Shown here: in pieces, positions 1 through 4,952 of the stretch
Layout: each line of letters opens with the position of its first letter
Position numbering within the stretch: position 1 is the stretch's first letter
DNA from: an uncultured Clostridia bacterium
GTDB lineage: Bacteria; Bacillota; Clostridia; Oscillospirales; CAG-272
Direction: 5' to 3'
Assembly: GCA_946055715.1 (NCBI GenBank)
Contig: CAMGGT010000015.1
Coordinates: 1-8,804, forward strand
Length of the DNA stretch: 8,804 nucleotides
Translations under genes and position numbers: made by a program
Notes under the pieces: model-generated
Database searches by the model: none
What the model was told of the DNA's origin: nothing
What the model saw: only the letters and a program-made list of their open reading frames with translations

Positions 1-254
1 CTTCGAAGTATTATACCGCACTAATGTCGCCGGCGCTGCATATATGACGATTCAACCCTGCAAAAACCGTCGCATCCTCGGTAGCGGACGGCCTTGCCCC
101 TCCCGAATATTTGGTTAGATTGAAGTCCTGCGGTGTGGTTACGACAGAACAATGACAGTTTCCCAAAACTGATCTCCGCGTGTAACTGTAGAAGATCATG
201 GGCTGTTGCCGCGGGCGGTAGAGACCCGCCGCGACCGCCACACACCGCCAAACA
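1..254. other. Gap without a confident gene
   Basis: No coding region in this stretch has a credible start and ribosome-binding site. The longest minus-strand frame (11-241, 76 codons) begins at a GTG with no Shine-Dalgarno sequence upstream, and I do not recognise its protein. A 6-bp hairpin with a 4-base loop lies at 156-171 (CAGTTT/AAACTG). A small gene or a structured RNA cut by the window edge cannot be ruled out. Confidence 0.4.
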
Positions 255-299
255 ACACAACAGCCGCAAATGCGAGAGAGGCATTTGCGGCTGTTGTGT
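255..299 (-). terminator. Strong hairpin terminator downstream of the P-loop kinase
   Basis: Two 19-base arms (255-273 and 281-299) are perfect reverse complements around a 7-base loop. On the minus strand the stem is followed by a T-rich run (TTGTTTGG), which fits an intrinsic terminator for the kinase gene that stops 82 bases upstream at 381. The plus-strand tail (CTCTTAATC) is poorer. The loop-proximal 8 bp of the stem (GCAAATGC/GCATTTGC) recur in the hairpin at 4518-4560. Confidence 0.7.
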
Positions 300-310
300 C
301 TCTTAATCTA

Positions 311-360
311 CCCAAATTGGAAGGGGTTTTGGGTGGTTTTGGTCGATTTGATACCCAAAA
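311..360. repeat. Overlapping alternative inverted repeats in the kinase 3' region
   Basis: CCCAAA (311-316) can pair with TTTGGG (328-333). Alternatively TTTTGGGT (327-334) can pair with ACCCAAAA (353-360). The two pairings share the middle segment and exclude each other. They lie between the kinase stop and its terminator. The stems are short and AT-rich, so a function is doubtful. Confidence 0.3.
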
Positions 361-380
361 CTGTACTGTCAACCCTGTTT

Positions 381-917
381 TTATCTGTTTGGCTTGCCGC
401 CTTTCAGCATGCCTTCCAGAAAGCGGAGGAAGACCGGTTCTGTGTCTTTGAGCGGCAACACATTCTCAAAGCAATAGTCATAGCGATAGTTTTCCACCTC
501 GTCGTCCGCCGCATTGCCAAAGGCGGCACGGCCGCGTTTGGCACGGTAGCGTGCGCCGCCGCGCACAAGCAGGGTCAGTGCGCGGCCGTCGGTGGCGGCC
601 ACAAACTTGGCGATCTCCTCCGGTTCGCGGATGTGGACGAACAGGATCTCGTCCTCGCCCAAAAGAAAGTCGTGGTACTGTTCCCTGAGCCAGCGCAACG
701 GATAGTCGTTGTAGGCGATGGTGAGTTGCTTTAAGTCGGCCAGAAACTTGCGCGAGCGGTCGTCTTTGGTTCCATCCCAGCCGCACGCGGCGGCCAGTTG
801 TTTGATGGGGGTGATGGAAGAGATGTTGCGCACCGCATAATGCCTGGCCGCCATGTTGCACAGGGTATCCTTGCCCACGCCGCCGCTGCCGTTGATGACG
901 ATCACCGTTTTTTTCAT
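381..917 (-). CDS. Small P-loop kinase-like protein, substrate unknown
   Basis: This 178-residue cytosolic protein opens with a beta strand and a Walker A loop, GSGGVGKDT (residues 10-18, Lys16), typical of the small nucleotide and phosphate kinases (deoxynucleoside-monophosphate kinase, adenylate kinase and phosphomevalonate kinase folds). Further elements are a Walker-B-like strand and turn at residues 91-102 (ILFVHIREPEEI), a basic lid-like segment at 119-131, and a C-terminal strand at 144-152 (YRYDYCFEN) like the one that closes such folds. The length suits a single-domain kinase. The start ATG has only a weak ribosome-binding site (GGGAC, 4 bases upstream). It is a single gene, transcribed away from the transporter genes from a likely promoter at 1075-1103, and ends before the hairpin at 255-299. 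ATP binding is nearly certain. The phosphate acceptor cannot be told from the sequence. Confidence 0.8.
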   Translation of the reverse strand: MKKTVIVINGSGGVGKDTLCNMAARHYAVRNISSITPIKQLAAACGWDGTKDDRSRKFLADLKQLTIAYNDYPLRWLREQYHDFLLGEDEILFVHIREPEEIAKFVAATDGRALTLLVRGGARYRAKRGRAAFGNAADDEVENYRYDYCFENVLPLKDTEPVFLRFLEGMLKGGKPNR

Positions 918-1042
918 TTCGTCCCGTCCGTTTTTGAATGTGACTGATGGGTCAATCCAATATTGTTATTGTTTTGCGATTGATTGATTTCCGTGCTTGA
1001 TTTATATGTAGGTATTTGCGTATGTTTTGAATGGAAGTATCC

Positions 1043-1063
1043 GATCATGGTAATCCATAGATC
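1043..1063 (-). promoter_or_regulatory. Inverted repeat at the start of the kinase transcript
   Basis: GATCATGG (1043-1050) pairs with CCAT (1055-1058) and GATC (1060-1063) across a 4-base centre with one bulged base. It lies just after the predicted transcription start of the minus-strand promoter, so it could be an operator or a 5' stem in the roughly 150-base leader. Confidence 0.35.
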
Positions 1064-1074
1064 TCAGCAACATC

Positions 1075-1103
1075 ATTATACCCCTTTCCGCCGTCTGTGT
1101 CAA
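1075..1103 (-). promoter_or_regulatory. Consensus sigma-A promoter reading toward the kinase
   Basis: On the minus strand TTGACA (1103-1098) and TATAAT (1080-1075) are separated by exactly 17 bases, a perfect match to both vegetative boxes. Transcription would start near 1068, giving a leader of about 150 bases before the kinase ATG at 917. The leader holds an unproven 18-codon frame (1058-1002). Confidence 0.75.
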
Positions 1104-1403
1104 CGGGCAGGTGAACAAAATGTGCGTAAGCGCACATGAACGCACCACAGCAAATCGCCTCGCCTGCAAGCAGAAGAAAAAATGAGCGCGTGTGCGCACA
1201 TGAGCGCCGCCGATAAAAGTCCCACCCGTCTTTGCAAGAGACGCAAACATACATAAAGGGGCGCAATTGCCACAATCAAACCTGTCAATGAGATGCTGCC
1301 CACAGAGGCAAGCGGGCAGACAGCGGCACACCGCCGTTGCCATTGCGAAATCAGCTTTGTACCGGGCCACGCAAAAGATTTTGCAAAAAATGCAAAATAG
1401 GGC
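1104..1403. other. Intergenic region between divergent promoters
   Basis: Three hundred bases lie between the two -35 boxes. No gene is supported: the frames present lack ribosome-binding sites and recognisable protein character. The left part holds the repeated dyads described separately. A 5-bp hairpin with a 7-base loop sits at 1227-1243 (CGTCT/AGACG). The stretch at 1371-1398 is rich in A and T just upstream of the plus-strand -35 box and could act as an UP element. Confidence 0.5.
1121..1207. repeat. Repeated dyads between divergent promoters, operator candidates
   Basis: TGTGCG-taag-CGCACA (1121-1136) is a perfect dyad, and TGTGCGCACA (1191-1200) is the same sequence without its 4-base centre. 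The right half of each continues into the same motif: CGCACATGAACGC at 1131-1143 and CGCACATGAGCGC at 1195-1207, differing at one base and lying 64 bases apart, close to six helical turns. ATGAGCGC occurs once more at 1182-1189. This arrangement resembles a pair of regulator-binding sites. The regulator is not known. Confidence 0.5.
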
Positions 1404-1432
1404 TTGACAAACGCCCAACACTCGTGTATAAT
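1404..1432 (+). promoter_or_regulatory. Consensus sigma-A promoter of the transporter operon
   Basis: TTGACA (1404-1409) and TATAAT (1427-1432) are separated by 17 bases, a perfect match to the vegetative consensus. Transcription should start near 1439, leaving a leader of about 80 bases before the binding-protein ATG at 1520. The leader contains a short GCAAAA direct repeat (about 1463-1480). I see no terminator hairpin or known riboswitch in it. Confidence 0.85.
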
Positions 1433-1519
1433 CGTCACATCAACACTTCATCGCGCTAAATTGCAAAAGCAAAAGCAAAGACGGCCGGTGAAAATCTGCT
1501 TTGAAAAGGAACCATCATC

Positions 1520-2302
1520 ATGAAACGCATTTTCCGCCTTTTTGCCATTTTGCTTGCAGCTGCCCTCTGCCTGTGCCCCCTGCTCTCCTGCGCGACCGAA
1601 GAGGAAAGCCCCTCCGGCTCAAAGACCCTGTCCGACGGGAAGCTGACCGTCGGCTATACCATCTATGCCCCCATGAACTACTATGACGACAGCAACAACT
1701 TCGTGGGCTTCGACACAGAGCTTGCCTGCGCGTTCGCCGACAGTCTGGGTGTGGAGATCGAATTTGTGGAGATCGACTGGAACAACAAACTCACTGACCT
1801 CGCCTCCAAGAACATTGATGTCATCTGGAACGGCATGACCATCACCGATGCCCTGCAAGCCGCGGCCGCCGTTTCTTCTCCCTATCTTGAAAACCGCCAG
1901 GTGGTCGTCTGCCGCGCGGCCGACGCCGAAAAGTACACCACCGTCGCAGATGTCTCGCTTGCCACCTCCATTGCCGTGGAAAAAGGTTCTGCCGGTGAGG
2001 CAGTGGCACAAACGGCGAATGTGACGCTCAACACCTTTACCGCCCAGCGCGACACGCTGATGGAGGTCAAGACCGGCGCCAGCGACATTGCCATCATTGA
2101 CCTGACCATGGCCAAAACACTGACAGGGGAAGGCACCGACTATTCGGACCTGGTCTACATCGATGTGGGCTATGAAAACGAACAGTTCGGCGTGGCCTTC
2201 CGCCGGGGAGACGAGTTCCTTGCCGCCGTGTTTGACCTGTTTATTGAGACCTGTAAGGCAAACGGCACCTACGATACCCTCTGCGACCGCTATTTCAAAT
2301 AA
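1520..2302 (+). CDS. Amino-acid-type ABC transporter solute-binding lipoprotein
   Basis: This 260-residue protein captures the ligand outside the membrane and delivers it to the permease. The N-terminus is a lipoprotein signal: basic start, hydrophobic core (residues 5-20) and lipobox LLSC with the lipidated Cys24. A short Ser-rich linker follows, then a type-2 periplasmic-binding fold of the polar amino-acid family, with the lobe 1 signature GFDTELACAFADSLGVE (63-79), the hinge-side motif WNGMTIT (103-109) and lobe 2 Asp194 (AIIDL), equivalent to the family residue that holds the ligand amino group. The Arg that normally follows the MTIT motif and binds the ligand carboxylate is absent (Leu112 in my alignment), so the ligand is uncertain. 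The start follows AAGGA (1506-1510) at 9 bases. It is the first gene of the operon, read from the promoter at 1404-1432. Confidence 0.92.
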   Translation: MKRIFRLFAILLAAALCLCPLLSCATEEESPSGSKTLSDGKLTVGYTIYAPMNYYDDSNNFVGFDTELACAFADSLGVEIEFVEIDWNNKLTDLASKNIDVIWNGMTITDALQAAAAVSSPYLENRQVVVCRAADAEKYTTVADVSLATSIAVEKGSAGEAVAQTANVTLNTFTAQRDTLMEVKTGASDIAIIDLTMAKTLTGEGTDYSDLVYIDVGYENEQFGVAFRRGDEFLAAVFDLFIETCKANGTYDTLCDRYFK

Positions 2303-2321
2303 GTAGCTCCGCGGGTTGGCT

Positions 2322-2963
2322 ATGTTCGTAACAGTCACACTGAACCTGCTGCAGGGGTTTGGCACGACCTGCCTGCTGTTTGGCGTCACGCTGCTGTTTT
2401 CGGTGCCACTCGGCGCCCTCATTACCTGGGGGTGCCGCGCCCGTTTTTCGGTGCTTCGAGCGGCTTTGCGGGGGCTCATCTGGGTCATCCGCGGCACGCC
2501 GCTGATGCTGCAGGTACTGGCCGTCTTCTACGGCCCGGCGTTGCTCTTCGGCTGGAAGGTACTGCCCCGCATGCTGGCGGTGGAGGTGGCCTTTGTCATC
2601 AACTATGCCTGCTATTTTGCCGAGATCTACCGCGGCGGGCTGGACAGCATCCCGCGCGGGCAGTATGAGGCCGGGCAGGTGCTGGGTATGAATCGCCGGC
2701 AGATCTTCTTCCGCGTGATCCTCATGCAGTTTGTCCGCCGCATTCTCGCCCCCATGAGCAATGAGGTCATCAGTCTGGTCAAAGACACCTCGCTTGCACG
2801 GGTGATCGTGGTGGCGGAGATTCTGAAAAATGCCCAGGACTGGGCGGCAAAGGGTCTGATCTGGCCGCTGTTCTACACCGCTGTGTTCTACCTGGTGTTT
2901 GTGGGTATTTTGACCCTTCTTTTCCGCTTGGCGGAAAAGAAACTCTGCTACTATAAAATCTGA
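2322..2963 (+). CDS. Amino-acid-type ABC transporter permease
   Basis: This integral membrane protein of 213 residues forms the channel of the importer, probably as a homodimer because only one permease gene is present. It has several hydrophobic segments and the HisM/GlnP-type markers: RGTPLMLQV early in the domain, the EAA loop that docks on the ATPase (YEAGQVLGMNRRQIFF) and VKDTSLARVI after it. The length is normal for the family. The ATG at 2322 is preferred; an in-frame TTG at 2316 adds two residues, and neither has a good Shine-Dalgarno sequence. Only 19 bases separate it from the binding-protein stop, so translation is probably coupled. Its stop codon overlaps the AAGGAG that precedes the ATPase gene. 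Confidence 0.92.
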   Translation: MFVTVTLNLLQGFGTTCLLFGVTLLFSVPLGALITWGCRARFSVLRAALRGLIWVIRGTPLMLQVLAVFYGPALLFGWKVLPRMLAVEVAFVINYACYFAEIYRGGLDSIPRGQYEAGQVLGMNRRQIFFRVILMQFVRRILAPMSNEVISLVKDTSLARVIVVAEILKNAQDWAAKGLIWPLFYTAVFYLVFVGILTLLFRLAEKKLCYYKI

Positions 2964-2968
2964 AGGAG
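2963..2968 (+). promoter_or_regulatory. Displaced ribosome-binding site of the ATPase gene
   Basis: AAGGAG sits directly on the permease stop codon. It is 15 bases before the alternative GTG at 2984 and 48 bases before the likely ATG at 3017, with a strong hairpin in between. It therefore does not sit at normal spacing from either start. Confidence 0.5.
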
Positions 2969-2972
2969 CCGT

Positions 2973-3003
2973 CTGCCCGCGCTGTGGAGTGCCGCGCGGG
3001 CAG
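2973..3003 (+). promoter_or_regulatory. GC-rich hairpin between permease and ATPase genes
   Basis: CTGCCCGCGC (2973-2982) and GCGCGGGCAG (2994-3003) are perfect 10-bp arms around an 11-base loop that contains the GTG at 2984. There is no T-run after it, so it is not an intrinsic terminator. It could loop out the spacer between AAGGAG and ATG 3017, protect one side of the transcript from decay, or lower ATPase translation relative to the upstream genes. Confidence 0.65.
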
Positions 3004-3016
3004 GCCAGCGTATACT

Positions 3017-3889
3017 ATGGCCTATCTGGAAGTTGAGAATCTGTGCAAACGGTTTGGCCGCACGGAGGTGCTGTGCGACTTTTCCTTTTGTATGGAGAAG
3101 GGCGAGGTCGTCTCGATCATCGGTGGGTCCGGCAACGGGAAAACCACCCTGCTCCGCTGTCTGAACGCATTGGAAGTGCCGGACAGCGGGCGCATTGTAC
3201 TGGATGGAAAATGTCTGTTCGACGGAAAAACCCCCGCCGCGAAGCGAAAGAAAGAGGAGGGAGAGACATCATTTGGGCTGGTGTTTCAGAACTTTCAGCT
3301 CTTTCCGCAATATACGGTCAAGGGCAATCTGACCCTGGCTCCCCGCCTGGCCTTGCGGCAGGCAAAGCGCAGGTTCTTTGCCGATGCGCGCGCGGAGGGA
3401 AAGTCTTTTTGGGGGTCTATGGCCGAGGCGCGCGCCCGCGCCGAGCAAGAAAAAGCAAAGATCGATGGGGAAGCCGACCGTCTGCTGGCGCAGGTGGGCC
3501 TCTCGGATAAGGCAGACTGCTATCCCTTTTCTCTCTCCGGCGGGCAGCAGCAGCGTGCGGCCATTGCCCGCGCGCTGGCCAAACGTCCGGCCGTTCTCTG
3601 CTTTGACGAACCCACCTCTGCCCTTGACCCCGCACTTTCGGGCGAGGTGATGCGGGTGATCCGCCTGCTGAAAGCGGACGGGCTGACCATGATCGTCGTC
3701 ACGCACGAAATGTCCCTGGCCGCGGCCGTCTCAGACCGTGTGTTCTTCATGCAGGGTGGCCGCGTGGAGGAGGAAGGCCCGCCCGAACGGCTCTTCTCTG
3801 CCCCCGCGTCCGAGGCGTTAAAGCAATTTTTGTCCGGGGCAGAAAGCGGCCTTTCTTCCTCTTCACCCGCCTCCTCTGACCAACCCTGA
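3017..3889 (+). CDS. Amino-acid-type ABC transporter ATP-binding protein
   Basis: This 290-residue cytosolic ATPase powers the importer. All nucleotide-binding motifs are present: Walker A GGSGNGKTT (residues 36-44), Q-loop VFQNFQLFP (89-97), signature LSGGQQQR (173-180), Walker B AVLCFDEPTSALDP (192-205) and the switch His in VVTHE (227-231). It belongs to the GlnQ/ArtP-type family, usually about 240 residues. The extra length comes from a charged insertion at about 113-152, between the Q-loop and the signature, and a Ser-rich tail (about 273-290). ATG 3017 is chosen because family proteins begin MAYLEVENL-like; a GTG at 2984 would add 11 residues of hairpin-encoded sequence. The gene lies 53 bases after the permease. 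Confidence 0.93.
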   Translation: MAYLEVENLCKRFGRTEVLCDFSFCMEKGEVVSIIGGSGNGKTTLLRCLNALEVPDSGRIVLDGKCLFDGKTPAAKRKKEEGETSFGLVFQNFQLFPQYTVKGNLTLAPRLALRQAKRRFFADARAEGKSFWGSMAEARARAEQEKAKIDGEADRLLAQVGLSDKADCYPFSLSGGQQQRAAIARALAKRPAVLCFDEPTSALDPALSGEVMRVIRLLKADGLTMIVVTHEMSLAAAVSDRVFFMQGGRVEEEGPPERLFSAPASEALKQFLSGAESGLSSSSPASSDQP

Positions 3890-3979
3890 TGATCCGCGCC
3901 AAGCAGATGATTCTCAGATAGAACAATAATAAGAAAGGATGAGGTGCCCTGCCCGTACAACCGAGGCACGGCACCGCCG

Positions 3980-4276
3980 ATGACGCGTATGAACAACCGC
4001 GCAAATGAGGAAGAACTGCACGACCTGTATGCCCTTCTTCTCTCGCTGAAAACAGAGCAAGACTGTGCCGCGCTGCTGGAAGACCTTTGCACCAAAAAAG
4101 AGGTGGCGGCCATGGCACAGCGCGTGCGGGCAGCCCGCCTGTTGCTGTCCGGCGAGACCTACGAGCAGATCATCGCCCAGACAGACATTTCCTCGGCAAC
4201 ATTAAGCCGTGTGTCCCGTTGTGTGCAATACGGGGAGGGGTACAGGCGTTTTTTGGGCAAACAGGCAGAAGAATAA
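3980..4276 (+). CDS. TrpR-like DNA-binding protein, YerC/YecD family
   Basis: This 98-residue all-helical protein matches the YerC/YecD family of TrpR-related proteins in length and layout. A helical N-terminus (LHDLYALLLSLKTEQDC) is followed by EDLCTKKEVAAMAQRVRAARLLLSG and a helix-turn-helix, TYEQIIAQTDISSATLSRV, ending RCVQYGEGYRRFL. Family members are presumed dimeric DNA-binding regulators; their targets and any co-ligand are mostly unknown. Being last in an amino-acid transporter operon (90 bases after the ATPase) suggests that it senses the transported ligand or a related amino acid, which is inference. The start is uncertain: ATG 3980 or 3989 fits the family, whereas GTG 3944 has AAAGGA just upstream but would add a non-conserved 12-residue extension. 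Confidence 0.85.
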   Translation: MTRMNNRANEEELHDLYALLLSLKTEQDCAALLEDLCTKKEVAAMAQRVRAARLLLSGETYEQIIAQTDISSATLSRVSRCVQYGEGYRRFLGKQAEE

Positions 4277-4359
4277 GCGCGACGAAGTCGGCATTTTGCC
4301 CTTCTGTCTTATCCCTGCGTCGCCGAAACGATCGCCCGGCAAAACGCGCTGCCTCTTTT

Positions 4360-4402
4360 TCGGTGAAGCACTCCGCTCCCTTTTCTCGGTGAAGTGCTTT
4401 TT
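4360..4402 (+). terminator. Possible terminator of the transporter operon
   Basis: AAGCACT (4366-4372) pairs with AGTGCTT (4393-4399), and the stem runs into TTTTT (4398-4402). The 20-base loop is long. Each arm is part of a direct repeat, TCGGTGAAG followed by CACT or TGCT (4360-4372 and 4386-4398). This is a weak candidate, about 90 bases after the TrpR-like gene. Confidence 0.35.
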
Positions 4403-4517
4403 GCCCATTCTGCCTGCTTCACCCGTGGCAAGGCACAGCGGCACCTGTCTCTGTTCCCTTTTCGCCTGCGGCCGGGGGACATTCCTTTCTTATTTGCAAA
4501 AACCCGAAGTACAAAAC

Positions 4518-4561
4518 AAGGGGCTGTGGCAAATGCGCTTTGCATTTGCCACAGCCCCTTT
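4518..4561. terminator. Strong, probably bidirectional terminator hairpin
   Basis: Two 19-base arms (4518-4536 and 4542-4560) are perfect reverse complements around a 5-base loop. The plus-strand tail is only TTT, while on the minus strand the stem is followed by CTTGTTTTGT-type sequence. It is the best terminator for the plus-strand operon and a backup for the convergent minus-strand gene. Its inner 8 bp match those of the hairpin at 255-299. Confidence 0.75.
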
Positions 4562-4580
4562 ACCGTAGACCTGCCATTCA

Positions 4581-4629
4581 ATGCCTTTCCCGGCGGGGAA
4601 GGGGGAGCGCGAAGCGGCGGATGAGGAGA
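4581..4629 (+). repeat. Double-hairpin palindromic repeat, copy A
   Basis: A 49-base unit with stem I (CCTTTCCC 4584-4591 / GGGGAAGG 4595-4602, 3-base loop, one G-T pair), a G-run, a short stem II (CGC-GAA-GCG, 4608-4616) and a conserved end GGATGAGGAGA. It differs from copy B at 4 of 49 positions. Stem II is weakened to 3 bp here, so this copy may be degenerate. Confidence 0.8.
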
Positions 4630-4635
4630 GCCATT

Positions 4636-4666
4636 ACAAAAAAGGCGGCGGGAGCAAGCCGCCGCC
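4636..4666 (-). terminator. Intrinsic terminator of the DUF2079 gene
   Basis: GGCGGCGG (4644-4651) and CCGCCGCC (4659-4666) form an 8-bp GC stem with a 7-base loop. On the minus strand the stem is followed directly by TTTTTTGT (4643-4636), a classical intrinsic terminator. It lies about 290 bases after the DUF2079 stop codon, so repeat copies C and B would lie inside the 3' untranslated region of that transcript. Confidence 0.75.
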
Positions 4667-4721
4667 CTACCAAATAACAAAGCATTCCGCTGAAGCCAAG
4701 CAACCGAAGATCAACTTTTAA

Positions 4722-4770
4722 ATGCCTTCCCCAGCGGGGAAGGGGGACCGCGAAGCGGTGGATGAGGAGA
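4722..4770 (+). repeat. Double-hairpin palindromic repeat, copy B
   Basis: This is the best-formed copy. Stem I is CCTTCCCC (4725-4732) / GGGGAAGG (4736-4743), 8 bp with a 3-base loop. Stem II is ACCGC-GAA-GCGGT (4747-4759). The end is GGATGAGGAGA. It faces copy C about 80 bases away, an arrangement like the paired palindromes called BIMEs in enterobacteria. Confidence 0.85.
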
Positions 4771-4848
4771 ACATTCTCCGGTGGCTGAAAATGACAGATA
4801 CGCAATTGTTCTGTGCAATGCAACAAGTTTTACTTTTACACCCGCCGG

Positions 4849-4894
4849 CTCCTTCCACCACTTCGTGGTCCCCCTCCCTCCCGGAGGGAGGCAC
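4849..4894 (-). repeat. Double-hairpin palindromic repeat, copy C (inverted)
   Basis: This is the same element on the minus strand. Stem I is CCTCCCTC (4873-4880) / GAGGGAGG (4884-4891) and stem II is ACCAC-TTC-GTGGT (4857-4869). Against copy B both stems keep full pairing while the bases change (G-C to A-T in stem II, two changed pairs in stem I). The conserved GGATGAGG end has lost two bases. Confidence 0.8.
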
Positions 4895-4952
4895 TTTGTT
4901 TTGCCATTGTTGCATGTGCAACAAAAATCTTTATTCAGAGTCAGTCGTTGGA

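Larger units (their letters stand above)
4277..4952. other. Convergent noncoding region
   Basis: About 675 bases separate the ends of two convergent operons. I see no gene: the frames present have no usual starts and largely translate palindromic repeats. The region contains terminator hairpins in both directions, three copies of a double-hairpin repeat, and a 6-bp dyad with a 4-base loop at 4908-4923 (TGTTGC/GCAACA). Confidence 0.7.

Noticed and set aside
10..15. TATAAT on the minus strand at the left edge as a promoter
   Set aside because: There is no -35-like hexamer at 16-18 bases, and only a few bases of downstream sequence remain.
1619..2497. A 292-codon minus-strand frame antisense to the binding protein and permease
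   Set aside because: It is the shadow of two well-identified genes in GC-rich sequence, has low-complexity Gly/Val/His-rich content and resembles no protein family.
3939..3983. A 14-codon leader frame whose stop overlaps the ATG of the TrpR-like gene
   Set aside because: Its ATG directly abuts the AAAGG, leaving no workable ribosome-binding spacing, so the overlap is probably chance.
4581..4894. CRISPR array
   Set aside because: Only three copies, one inverted, with unequal spacing and strong internal double hairpins; no Cas genes are nearby.
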